Below, piece after piece: positions 45,518 to 57,629 of a DNA stretch of 64,000 nucleotides; positions within the stretch are counted from its first letter, which is position 1; every line of letters starts with the position of its first letter. The notes under the pieces were generated by a model that ran no database searches, was not told where the DNA came from, and saw only the letters and a program-made list of their open reading frames with translations. The stretch lies in NCBI GenBank assembly GCA_011316305.1, contig SAUG01000160.1, positions 42,761 to 106,760 of the forward strand. Direction: 5' to 3'. The translations under genes were made by a program, and so were the position numbers. The DNA comes from Rusavskia elegans (Eukaryota > Ascomycota > Lecanoromycetes > Teloschistales > Teloschistaceae).

Positions 45518-48500
45518 GTTATAAATCCGGTATCGTATACTAAAGTATTATTACTATTATTTAATCGTTAGTATTAAATATTATAGCGTATAAGACTCTA
45601 TTATAAAAATCTACTACGCCGCTACTATTTTTTACTACTAAAAGAATTCGCTATATATTATATAAAGCTTAATATATTCTAGTAAATAGTAAAGGTATTT
45701 ATAATTAATTAAATATTATATATAAACTACCGGAAGCTTATAGTAACGATATAGAAATAGATTTTATTATTTAAAAAAACCTTTTATCCGACCTACGTAC
45801 GTTTTTTATACGCTATAAAAATTTACTATAATTATAACGACCGCTAAATACGATATTAAACTTACTTTAGTAAAGGACTAGGACTTATAGCTTATAGCTA
45901 TATAGAATAAAGTAATCGGCTAGCGTATTTAGAAGTTTATTAACCTATCTATTACTCTAAAACCTAAATCTACCTCGAAACTAACTAAACTAACCTTATA
46001 ACTAGTACGAAACGCTATTCTAGAAGTAATAGCTAAAATAAAACTTAAGTTAAAAAAAATAAAGTTAGATTATATAGATAAAAAAAAGGATTATATATAT
46101 AAAGCCGATATACTCGCTAAAATTAGTAATTTTATCTAGAAATTAGTAGCGAGTAATACTCTCGTATTTATTAAATACGAAAAATTATATCTATAGAACT
46201 TTTTTTATACTTTTAAATTTAGGCTCGCTCTAATAGACTCTACTAGATTAATAGAAGTCGAGTGCTCGTATAAATTACTATCGGCGGGATCTACTAAGAA
46301 CTAAAGCTTTAAGATATAGCTAGATATATATATTTCGATATATATCTAAGCTAAAAAAGTCGGTATTATAGAAGTTAAAGAATCTAAAAGGATATATAGA
46401 GATTTTATCCTCGCTATTATAACTCTAGCGCCAGTTTTTACTATAAATTATTTATTAAAGTTTAACGACGAAGTAGACTATAAAACCGAATATTTTAAAC
46501 TTATTAAAAGCTTCTATAATTATACTAGGTTAAATATTAAACCTACTATTACTAATTTAGTATTCGCTGCCGCTAAAAGCGATTCTAGGTTAAAAGGAAA
46601 TAAACTATTATTCCGAAATAATAATAGTAAACCTTTAAAATATATCTACGATTTTAAATACTGGTTTAGTAATTACTATTACTTATATTATTATTTTAGC
46701 CTTAAATATCTAAAGGCTTCGGCGAATTAGAAGCCGAAAAATAATACTATAAAGAAAATATACGAAAGCTTTAATAATAATAATATATAGAAAATAAAAG
46801 TTAAAAGGGCTATTAATTATTCTATCTAGTATAAAGAATACCCTAGCGAAAAGAAGGAGGAGGCTTAAAATAAAGAAAAGGTATAAATAGAGATCTATAC
46901 CGTCGTTAGTAGAGGTATCGCCTTTAAACCTTAAATATTTCTAGAGTATAATATATCCTACGCAGTCTTCTATAGAGCCTTTACTATCGATTCCTATCTA
47001 TAGATATTATAAATACTCGATAGCGGCTCGGTAATTAATATCTATAACGATTTAATAGCCTACCGCTTCGTCTAGAAAAGGCTATACCTTAATAATATAT
47101 ATATCGTTTCCGGGAAGGACTATATACTTATTAAAGCCTATAGCCGGATAATAATTAAGGTTAAAGCTCCTATAGATAAGAAATTTATTATAATAATAAA
47201 TATATACTATATTCCGGAGTTTATAATAAACTTGATTTTAGAGAGCTATCTAGAAAATAAAAATAATCTCTACCGCGATAGAGAATAGCGCCGTATATAA
47301 TAAGGAGGTTAAACGGCCTTTAAATATATAAGAGTCGGCGGGTATTATTTATTCGAAAATAATTAAAATAGAAAAGACGATATAGCGCCTGTAATATTTA
47401 TAACTATATCTATAAAATCTAGTATAATATATAAATAGTACTAGCTCTTTATTTATATTACTAATAATACTATTTTATATCTCTTATAAACAGCTAAGGG
47501 GATAAAGGTTACTAATTTAGCGAAAGTACTTCCTATAAATAAATACGAGATCTATACCGTTTCTAAAGTTTATTAGATTATTTCGCGGTTATTATATAAA
47601 GGAAAGGACTTTAATAAACCTTTCTTCCGTATTATATTCGATCTTATTCCTTTTATAATTACTTTAAATAAAAACGAATAGGTTTTATATATTATATATA
47701 TTAAAACGGACTTCTACTTTATATTTATATATTACTATAAATTAGAGGCTATTCGAGTAATTTATAAAGTAGTTAAACTGATTAAAATACGCTATAACAG
47801 TAAAGTAGTATTCCTAAGGTCGGATAGGAAGAGAATCCTCCTAGAAAAGGAATTTAATAACCTCCTATTCTAGCTAGATATTACCTTGGAATCCTTATCG
47901 CCTTATATATCTAAATAAAACAGCTATTCGGAACGCCTGGGCTATATCTTTATTATAAAGGTATAAGTAATATATAATATAGCGGGCCTTCCCTATTATC
48001 TCTAGCTATAGATCTACTATTTAGCTGGAATAATTATAAATCGAATACTAAAGAAGAAGCTCGCCTAGAAAATACTATTCGAAGCTATTACTAAATCTCG
48101 TCCCTATCTAGGTTATTTATATATATATAGCTATAAAGCCTACCTATTTAATAAATATATTATATATATAGAAAAACTTTTTCTAAAGGCCTATATTAGC
48201 TTCCTAGTAGGATATAACAGTTCTAATATCTATAATATCTAGATTTCTAGCTAGCGAAAGGTTATACGAAGCTGTAATATTATATTTAATAAAGATTCGT
48301 TCTATTCCCCTAGAGAAATCGATATAGTTTAGTTCTAAACGGAGCTATTTCTCTATAATACGCTTAATATCCTTTATAAAGACCCGCCTATATATAATAA
48401 GCTTTCTAAGCTTAGCGATAGTAACGAAGATAAAAATACCGTTATTTAAAAGCCTATAAAGGCGTTAAATAATAATAAAGAAAAGGAGAAAAAGTAATTA

Positions 48501-50581
48501 TTCCTATTTTCTCTAAGCCTTTCTACTTTAGAAAGTAACGATAATTATTACCTGGACGATATATTCTAATATAACGATATTTAGGATACCTTCGAATAAG
48601 CTCCTCTACTATAGAGAAAATCGAGGCCGCGTAGAGAAATCTAGGAGGAAAATATTATTGCTGATAATATACCTCGCGTTTAAAAGAAAATAGAGAGAGT
48701 TTAAACGTACGTAATATAACTATATTTAATAGATAATATCTTATAGGTATTTTATACTGCCTTTATAGCTTACTAGGCAGCTCGAACGCTATACGAGGGT
48801 AAATTTCTATAAGATCTACTACTATATAAACTAATTCCTATTAATATATACTATTATCGCGATTAGTTCTAATTAGAACCTAAATACTAGAATAATATAC
48901 TTAAATATCTATTAAAGAAAGGCTTTATAGAGGCCGTATAAATCGAGATTAAAGCGCTTTAGGATAAAGGAACCTAGAAAAAAGTAGCCGGTAATAAAAC
49001 CTTTAAAAATAATAGTATCGCTATTTCTACTACCTAGGTTTTTAAATATAAATTCGATAACCAGGGATATTTACTTAAATTTAAGGCTCGCCTATATACT
49101 AGAGGAGACCTTTAAAATACTAAGGTAAATATATATACTATAATATTAGTAATATATATCTTCCGAGCTTTTATAGCGATTATTATATACTTTAACTATA
49201 AGACTCGGCAGTATAATACTATTAACGCTTTCGCTAATAGTAATATTAACGAGCCTATCTATATTAAAACCCCGCAGGGGTAGAAAGGATCGAGAATAGT
49301 TCTACTACAGCTTCTATAAGCGCTATATAGGCTGAAGCAATCTTTAGCGTTCTGGTTTCGCTATCTATTATCTATATTAGCCGATCTAGAATTCTAGGCG
49401 GTTCCTAGTACCGAATACCTCTTTATCTATAAATATATACTTCTATTTTTCTTTATTAATAATATCGCCGTTATCTTCGAAGCTCGTAACGTTAAATATA
49501 TAGAAGAGTTCTAGGTAAAGCTATTTAAAAGATACGATATAAGATTTCTAGGTAAAATTATATAGTTCCTAGGTATTCGGATAATACGCGAAAGGGAGCT
49601 ATATAAGCTATTTCTATACTAGGACTCCTATATCGATAAGATTATAAAGAAGTATTATATTAATCTCTCTATAAAGGGCCCTAGGATTCTACTAGTAAGT
49701 ACTAAAATTCTTATAAAAAATATTAAGTAAGCTATACTATAATAAATCCTCGCCTACTAATAGCTCGTTGGTTTAGTATAATTTACAGCTACTATAAGCT
49801 GTACTAATATCGGTTTCGCTTTTTCTAAACTTTTAGAATTCCTTATAAACCTTTCCGAATATTATTATATAGCTGCCGTTCGAGTTCTATAATATCTAAG
49901 GTATTCTAGATTCCTTTTAATTATCTATAATACTTCTATAGCAGATCTAAATAGGATATTCGTCGGTTTATCGGATATATCCTTTATAGATAATCCTAAT
50001 ATACGCTATAGCTCTTAAGGCTATTATTTTAAACTATTTAACGGTATTATCGATTAGAAAGCTTCTAAATAAAAGATAGTTATAATAAATTTAACGGAAG
50101 TAGAACTACTCGGCGCTATAATAATAGGAAAAGAACTTATATAGTAAAATAGATTCTTTAAGGAAATCGCTATAGATCCAGACTATAAGCCGTTTATTAA
50201 AGTCGATAATATATAGACTATACAAATCCTCTAGAGCGTTAATTTATAATTTATATCTAAGTTTCGCTATATAGATATTTATTATTATTAGCTCCGCTAG
50301 AAGGTTTATAACGGAAATATTTTAATTAAATATATAGTCTCCGCAGCTATTTTAGTAGATAGCTTTATAAAAGCTCTTCTAGTATAGCGTTATAAGGAGT
50401 TTATTAAGCTCCTAGGGCTCTAGTATATAGAATTAAACGAGGCTCTATATAATAATACTGCTGCCGCCGCTATTAATATCTTGGATCTATTTGGATCTAT
50501 AGATCCTAATAGATCTAGTTAAGAATACCCTCCTACCGCCTTAAAGTTATATACTGCCCTAATACCTAGTAAATATAACTA

Positions 50582-50722
50582 GGCAGGGTAGTATAGTAGT
50601 TAATACGGATATAGTAGAGGTCCTATAATAGTAGAACTGTTATAACAGCGTTTACTATTACTATAGCTCTAGTATTATAGGTTTATATTTATTAAGTCCC
50701 GGTTCGAATCCGGGCTCTACTA
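50582..50722 (+). other. tRNA-like sequence in the copia 3' non-coding region
   Basis: A near-perfect TPsiC arm (CCCGG-TTCGAAT-CCGGG, B box GGTTCGAATCC) at about 50698-50714 and a D-arm-like GTAT-AGTAGTTA-ATAC after TA at 50591-50606 (A box TAGTATAGTAG). The 3' CTCTACT could be a mutated partner of the 5' GGCAGGG. The span of 141 nt would require an intron or long variable arm. It may be a decayed tRNA gene or tRNA-derived SINE carried in the element. Probably not functional. Confidence 0.4.
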
Positions 50723-50943
50723 ATTTCCTTTTACTCTTTTTATATATTAAATTCCAGCTATTTTAGTTTAATATTTAGCTTATAATTTAGCCTAAAATTT
50801 AAGCTCTTTAAGTTCGGCTTTTACTACCTATAATACGGTTATTTCTATACTAATTTAAGAGGAGAATATACGCGGTAATACTATTAATAAAGGTTATATA
50901 GGATTAAAGCTTATCGGCGCTCGCTATCGATCCTAAAGGGATA

Positions 50944-51185
50944 TAAAGACCTGCGAATATAGTATTTATAGTTGATACGGAAACGACTCCGGGATACGTA
51001 ATAGAGAACGGACTTCTAAAGTTATATATACTTCCTATTATAGCTAGCGTTACCTGTTTAGGCCTAGCGTTTACTTATTACGCGTACTATTTAGCTACTT
51101 ATAGATTTCCTCTTCTCCTGCTTCCCAGAATATATAATACATACTTATTTTCATGCAAATTCGCGCTCCTGCACTGGAGCTCACA
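50944..51185 (+). repeat. Copia 3' LTR
   Basis: 242 bp, same family as 45277-45517. Here the first part is RIP-changed and the last 45 bp are intact (ends CTGGAGCTCACA), the mirror of LTR1. Confidence 0.85.
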
Positions 51186-51190
51186 CGAGC

Positions 51191-52660
51191 GAGCCCGAAG
51201 TTGCATCCGCTGGCGGCATCTTAAGTACTGCGATATCTGATGAGGCTCGCAGAGAGATCATGTTTCAGGCAGGCCTGATTCACGATAGCAATGGCTTTGC
51301 TGGGCGCTTGAGGTGGGCCGCTGTCGACAAGTCAAGATTCGAAGACTATGTCAGTCAGATCCGACTTTTCGTCCAAGAACTGTGGGCGCTTCTAGATCCC
51401 CCTCGACAAGATGAGCTCGCGTCCGGGATTCAGATGGTACTCTCCCATGTTATTGGTACGAGTCGGCAGCTGGAAGGGCTGCACGCTCTCAAGGAAACCC
51501 TTCAGCAGTCCCCGACCAGTCTCGACCCTTTTCTATCGAGTAGTGATGATTCTCCCTTGGCCAGTGCAGCAGAAATCAAAGCATTCGGGATGAGCGTCGT
51601 GATCGCGTCAGCTCTACCTTCTTCTGAGTCTTCCTCTAATGATTTGCCTGTCACCTTACAGCCAGGTTCTTCTTCTAGATCAACTCAAGATCATTCCGCG
51701 AGCTTTACAGTTCGTGACAACACTGCTATCGACCTCGACTGTCTAAGAATCCAGGACTTCGTAGCATTCCAAGGGAGCCCAGATGTGGGTACTGCCAGCT
51801 ACGACGGAGAGCATGTACTTATTGAATGGAAGGACTTACCGGTACATGCCCGCCATAAAATCATGGCCCGAGTGCAGGATCTTGCTATTTTACTCGGCGC
51901 ACCGAAACATCCCAGCTTTCGCTCCCTAAAATGCAAAGGCATAGCTCGTGACAGTACTATCCCAAGGATCGCCTTTGTCTTTGAGTTGCCTTGTTCACTT
52001 GGTAGTCTTCAGCCCCTGCGACCCTTGCGGACCTTGCTCCGGGGCTGCCCGAGTGTAACTATGAGGCTACAGCTGGCTCTCAAGATTACTCAGAGTGTGA
52101 GGTATTTTCATATGGCTGGCTGGCTGCACAAGAGTCTACAATCGTCCAATATTCTTATCTTCGAATCTGGAGATGAGCACCGGGTACTTGAACCAGTTCT
52201 AACTGGTTTTGCGTTTTCCCGCTTAAATTCGGCGTCAGAGATTTCCGAACAGTCTTCCTCCAACCCTCAGCTCGACATCTACCGTCATCCTGAGGCCATG
52301 GGAGAGCCCTCGGAGTCTTTCACCGATGCAAAGGACATATATTCTTTGGGGACGATCCTCCTCGAGATAGGTGAATGGCGGTCCCTGAGTCGCTTGGTCG
52401 AGAAGATCGTGAACGTGGGGAAAGGCGATGTAGCCCTAAGTCAGCTTGCCAAGATCAGGCCTTTCCTTCTAGAGGATGGAGCGAAGGGCGGTCTGGCAAC
52501 GCTCAGATTCCGTATGGGAGACATCTATGCGTCGGTCACGAAGATGATGCTTTGTGGCGAGATCCCACAGCCATTCGCGGCGGCTCAGGGCTCGGGACAG
52601 ATCGTCTTTCCTAATATATTAGATGTCGCTGTCCGGGAGTTGAGCCGTTGCACTGTTTGA
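51191..52660 (+). pseudogene. HeLo-domain pseudokinase gene, 3' part
   Basis: Continues the reading frame of 44929-45276 for 490 codons including the stop. The first part (about 51260-51540) completes the HeLo region (AAVDKSRFEDYV, IRLFVQELW). A serine-rich linker follows, then a kinase-like domain from about 51740: VLIEWKD carries the lysine of the VAIK strand, but HRD is HKS (FHMAGWLHKSLQSSNIL) and DFG is replaced by GFAFSR, so it is a pseudokinase. D-I-Y-S-L-G-T-I-L-L-E marks the C-lobe. The frame is open with normal composition. Alone it has no natural start codon; the ATG at 51260 is internal. It is probably not expressed as a full protein. Confidence 0.8.
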
Positions 52661-54035
52661 GTTATTGAATTCTAATGGCTGCTCCTAAAGCCCTGCAATG
52701 GGAGTCCTTACGTTCACGAGAGGGATGTTGGACGAGTGTTGAAAGTCGGAGAATTGAGATTTTCAATCCCAATTTTTACAGTCTGGGCATGTAGCTTATG
52801 GACCTCTCCACCGTGAGTGCTTTCGGCCACGGAATTAGACATGAAGCCTGTTTGGGTCCCAGTCAATCCCACGACCATGTCATTATCGGTTTGCAGAGTT
52901 ACAAAGCTAAAGAAGGCCCAGAAGAGCATAAGTCATAAGGCGTAGCCGAGAATGCGACCCACGCTGCAGGTACATGTTCAGTAGTGTAACGACTGCTGTA
53001 GCTCATTGACCTGTTCTGTCCGGTAAAGATGGATCCAAATTACACCATACGCTTCTCCACCTGTACAGGATCCTCGACCAATCTCTTCTCGATCCTCACG
53101 TGTGGTAGGGACTCCTCTCTCTATTCTAGCCCGCCCCCCCGGAGGATCCAAGCTGTGATATTCCATCACCTTCTGCATCACAGTATTTCAACGAATTAGA
53201 TCCGGAGCATTCAAAGCAATAGGGCACTCATTTTCTCTATGGCGTACTGCACTTGCTCCCAGCTCTACAGCACATGCTTGACAACGCATAAAATGCAAGA
53301 GAAGCAGCAGTCCCAATCACAGGGACATGACCCCAAAAAGCAGAAGAGACGGTACCGATTGCGAAATATGAGGAGTTCTCTGATGATATTCAAAGGCGCA
53401 CACAAAGTCACTGTTGGCAAACATTTCGGCACAATCATTGTGGTAGAAAGACCAGACATCTTGACCGATGCTCTGGAACATATGTATTCTTCTGTTGTCG
53501 TTCATGAAACAAGCCTTATCCGTTATCAGGATGATTCAATTCAATAGCAGAAAGGGGCTGGAAAACCTCTAACCCAAGTACAAGCAGTAATATACTCGAT
53601 ATACGGCAAGGATAGTTGATACGGGCTCTGTATAAGTATATATTAGACCTCATACACTTGTTGGCTACAGCGAATCTCGCCTTATAACGAACTGGCAGGC
53701 TGGAAACGATCGTTTGTAGTACCCAGGGTTCATTGTATGCTGTATGCGCTCGAGAAGTCAGTCAATGCGGCAACGGCATCCCTGCATGGGGGTCTGAGCC
53801 CAGCGCTAATGCGCGCTATCACAAGGTGACCCCTTTCTCTTCCGCGACTCATCGCTTCCTTCCTCGTCTCCCGTCTCAATCAAGCAGCCTGACCAGACAT
53901 AGCTACAGTACATCTGGTCTGTTACAACTCGAACATATAGTCCTTGACGATTTCCACCAATGCTAATTGCGTCGTCTTGTTCTTTACTGCCGAAGTCAAT
54001 CCGATCCTACCGACTGTGAACGGCATCTAATAGAG
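52661..54035. other. Intergenic, one weak open frame
   Basis: The plus-strand frame 53239-53547 (102 codons) has a basic segment (KKQKRRYRLR) and a hydrophobic-rich second half, but no recognised domain. Nothing else coding was seen. Confidence 0.3.
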
Positions 54036-56663
54036 ATGTCACCGCAATTTCTTCACTCCTCTTACAAGACATACAAGGTTCGTGGCTTTTCCCTATCTGA
54101 TTGTCGCTTCGCCGAGACTGATTCCCTTCTAACGACATGATCTGTTAGGGAGATACGAATTTGATCGCCCCATGGCTGGCAGTTACCGCAAAGCGTTGCG
54201 GATATCCACCGGATCTCATTAGCAACAGCGATACTGCCAACAACATTTCCGATACAAGTCAGCTAGCCGGTAGACTCAATGGCAAAGCCCGCAAACTCGC
54301 CAAAGCCACTGCTGGCGCGCAAATATCAGAGACAAAAGATGATATCCCAACTGAGAGCAGGCCTACCTACACCATCAAAGTCAAAGACTTCATCAATCTG
54401 GCGCAGTAGATTACGGGCAAGCGCAAGCCCAGAGTGCCTCGAGTACTCGTCCAATCGCTGACACGTGCTATTGCGCTTCATCGTAAGCATGGCTTGTATT
54501 CGCAGAGTCAAGGAGATCAGAGTGATGGATAAGTCTCATGCCCATTTCTTAGGGATACTCGAGTACACCCTTAAGATCCTAAAGCCTCATGCACCCTCCC
54601 CGGTCGACCAGCCTGTCGTGGACAATGAAACAAAGCCCGGGGTAAACCAGAGTGACGAGTTCCAGAACAAGTTCAGCAAATTGGAACTCCAGGAGACCTC
54701 TGACAGTTTCCACCAATTGCTTGATGCGCCTGATATCGATCAATCGGTGAAAACGGAGATCGAGCAGGGCCCGCGTTATGAAGCCGAACCGTCCAAAGAC
54801 CAACGAGAAGAATATACGGCAGCGCATTTTCTCTTCCAAGACATCATGTATTTCTTCACATTTGCATAAGGAGGATAGAGCGGCTATAAAAAAGGAAGAG
54901 ACATTTCCGCTGTTTCTGTCTCTATCAACACAATGGTCACCTTTGTGCGAGACCTGGAGGAAGTATTTCAAGCCCAATTCCCCGCTAAAACCGATTATCT
55001 GGACAAAGCAAAACTCTTCTATCTTAGTCAATGCCGTGGCCAGAATATAAGTCAGGATTTCCGGATAGATGCTGAAGGATACGAGCTTGCGGACGATGTG
55101 ATGTTGACCGCATACCTACTGGTCTGTGGGCTGCAAAAAGATGGTCACGCTGGATGCCTGCAGGACCCCGGAAGACGTAACGAGAGCGTACCTTGGCTTC
55201 AAAAGTCTCCCGATGAGAAATTTCTGGATGATAGGTCACGCCTCCGGGAGGCGTATCCCCTCCTGGATATGATCTCGGGGTGAACAAAACCCGGAAGGAT
55301 GAGCTGATTCGTGGTGTACGAGAGATGGGACCTGGGAAAACCATTCCTGTCTGGCTTGTCTTTGCCTTCCATTGTATCCTGAACTCCCAGCACACACTTG
55401 GAGAAGCTGTTGATCAGCCCTTCTTCCACCTCAAGGGGCTGTGTGACACAGTTCGAGGCTGTATTACAGACCTCAAAGCGTTTCACAGATCGTTGTCCAT
55501 GACTTGCTGGCCGAAGCAAGAAAGTCAGCTCCAAGAGATTCTGGATATCAGTGATGCCTGGATGGCGAAAGACTGAGTGGAAGAAGGGGTTCGTGAAGTG
55601 AGTCTCAACGTTCTCCGGAAGAATAGGTGCTGAGAACTGATGTGTACCAGATCTTGCAAATGTGTGACCGGCCGCCTCTCATGACCTTCACACTTCAAAA
55701 AGCAGCATTCGCTACTTTGTGGTTTGTGGGCGTTCGCTCTGAGGCTACACGCTCAAGACGTCGGCATAAAGTTCGTTAACACGGCGGGTTCCATCCTCGC
55801 TACCACTCACCTCTACAACGCCGTGTTACGACATCCCGGCACTTCAAGAGGCTGGCGGGATATGGAAATGATCTGGTCACTACATACTCCCGGCGCTCTT
55901 TGTTGGGGACCCTCCCGAGTTCGAAGACTGCCACAAACGATACAGGCTTAGTTTAGGAGAGTCCGCCACTTCCTACGCCAAGGATTAAAGACACAAAAAA
56001 CCCGTTAGCAAGATTTCGCCAAAAGGTGCTGGGTGTCTCTCGGATCTTGCTCGAGTCAGTAGGCTCTTCGCTGACCGATACTGCAATAATTCTCCATCAG
56101 TAGCTTGGACAAGGGAATCTATCAGGCAGATAATGGATTCGATCATCATCTACGATCAGCCTGACGGTGCTATTATAGGTCAAAATGGCAATTTCGAGGA
56201 CAAAGTCAACGCGAGAGACGTAATCAAACCGAATCCAGGAATCGGACTGTACAAGCCACGGCTCTCCAAGCACGAGGAAGTCGTGCCTATAACCGATTTC
56301 TTCAATGACTTTTGCGGTATCCTCGAGATAGAGACCAAAGAGATGAGCTTCGACTACTTCCTGATGCACCGTGTATGCTGGAAACTATTGCAAAGAGTCA
56401 ACGAACTGTGCCGGCCTCAGATCACCCAGCTGTACGGAGCCGGATATTTGCCAAAGGAACATTTTCTACCTTTCCTTCCGGAGATCATCTTCAAGACTAT
56501 TGCGAAATACCCTCAACCTACAGATAACGGGCTTCTCGTGCTCATTCCCTTGCTGGTGTCGACATCAAAGGCTTTCGAGGAACTGTTCAGGGAGGAAGCC
56601 AACGTTGTTGTTCAAAGATCGTCGAAGCTTGGGATTGAACTCGATATGGGGATAGCGATATAA
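54036..56663 (+). pseudogene. DUF6604-family gene, degraded
   Basis: DUF6604 proteins are large fungal proteins of unknown function, often in NLR-like or repeat-rich gene sets. Exon 1 54036-54077 (MSPQFLHSSYKTYK), a 71-bp intron, then exon 2 from 54149 (NLIAPWLAVTAKRCGYPP) fits the family start exactly. The reading then breaks: TAG at 54407-54409, a frameshift near 54530, stops plus a shift near 54870-54900, a shift near 55283, a stop at 55576 (possibly at an intron), a shift near 55905 and TAA at 55986-55988. Between breaks the family order is kept (ITDLKAFHRSL, LLHAQ-like RLHAQDVGIKFVN, TRESIRQIMD), ending in an open stretch to 56663. Stop and shift types are mixed, so RIP is not the main cause. 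Confidence 0.65.
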
Positions 56664-56782
56664 AAGAGATGAAGAGAGATCGAGCTAACAAAAGTGAATA
56701 GCACGAGGAATTATTGTCATAGATAGCAGCTAAAGTACTACGTACATACAGTTCACCAGAAACAATCTGGGTTTTCAGTCTT

Positions 56783-56923
56783 TCAGGCATCGTCTACTTC
56801 ATCTTTAGCCTCTGTAGTGAAAGCTCCCTCATCACCAGCCTTCAGCGGGTAAGGATTAGCTGGTGGGCTTGCCGCCATACGATACCTGGCGTGGTCAATT
56901 GGGTTCACGCCAAGCCATAGGAC
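56783..56923 (-). CDS. Orphan terminal exon on the minus strand (partial)
   Basis: From an acceptor (CGTTTAG) at 56924-56930 the minus strand reads 46 codons: VLWLGVNPIDHARYRMAASPPANPYPLK and an acidic end DEVDDA, then a stop. This is too ordered to be chance. A partner exon may be the frame 57369-57178 (MGGEDTQVYC) but no good donor joins them. The family is not recognised. (Fragments given in pieces: VLWLGVNPID, HARYRMAASP, NPYPLKAGDE.). Confidence 0.35.
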   Translation of the reverse strand, partial: VLWLGVNPIDHARYRMAASPPANPYPLKAGDEGAFTTEAKDEVDDA

Positions 56924-57629
56924 CTAAACGACAGAATAGCCACAGGTATTACGGAAATGCTTATTGGAAAACAACATAAGGCATTATCGATTGAAAGCCG
57001 TTTCGATGCAGCCACAATCCACTTCATTAAAGGGCTTGGCCTATACATAAGGTGACCGGCGCTATTGATAGGACTATGCAAACTTTCGTTCTTTTCTTTC
57101 GTGTGCATTTGGAACGGATGAATCCCCGAAAAGATCTGCAAACATTACAACATGATGCACGCCTTGGCCGGCACTTTTTAGCCCGCTATACCTCCAGTCT
57201 CGCCGTCCATCTTGTTTGACACAGTAATAATCCAAACTCCGTTGTCCCCAGCTCTCAGCAGAATTTGACCTAATTCTATCCCCACCTTCGCTCTCACAGT
57301 CCCACGTACTCCATCTCTTGCTGCTCGAGATTCCTGAATACAATATACCTGGGTGTCCTCCCCACCCATGACTACGTATGGTAGGTTCCGGCCCCTTTTT
57401 TAGCCTTGTTATGGAATTAAGGGGCTGGTGCAACCAAGGGGGGCGAGAAAGGTAGGCAAGCTTACTAAGCTCAATCCCTGTCTACTTCAGTGACCTGGCT
57501 CGACAGGTTTCCTGCTGGCACATCTTTAACGTCAATCCCCCTTTAATCGCCTCCTTCTAGCTCCTGTACTAGGGATAGACCTGGATCCATACCCATAGTG
57601 TATACGAACTGTGTTTGGCACCGACGATC
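56924..57629. other. Intergenic, possible 5' exon on the minus strand
   Basis: A 63-codon minus-strand frame (57369-57178) may belong with the orphan exon. The rest shows no coding signal. Confidence 0.3.

Larger units (their letters stand above)
45277..51185 (+). mobile_element. Ty1/copia LTR retrotransposon, RIP-degraded, inserted in the HeLo gene
   Basis: LTRs 45277-45517 and 50944-51185 (about 241 bp, TGAAGACC to CTCACA) with the 5-bp duplication CGAGC at 45272-45276 and 51186-51190. A purine-rich AAAGGGA lies just before LTR2. The plus strand, stops ignored, gives the copia order: gag-like (about 45800-46750), protease with LDSGS near 47020, integrase (about 47460-48330; LRSDRK and an NSYSERL segment like the family's QNGVAER), reverse transcriptase (about 48880-49700; LYRLKQS, and FINN where YVDD is expected) and RNase H (about 49950-50440, with DNIQT-like catalytic remnants). 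Integrase before reverse transcriptase separates it from gypsy. Many CAG codons are TAG. Not active. Confidence 0.9.

Noticed and set aside
45359..51185. LTR starting at TGTACTTCC (45359) instead of TGAAGACC (45277)
   Set aside because: The repeat between the two copies extends upstream to 45277, and only that boundary gives a 5-bp target duplication (CGAGC).
54579..55031. 150-codon minus-strand frame inside the DUF6604 relic
   Set aside because: Antisense shadow; the plus strand carries the family sequence.
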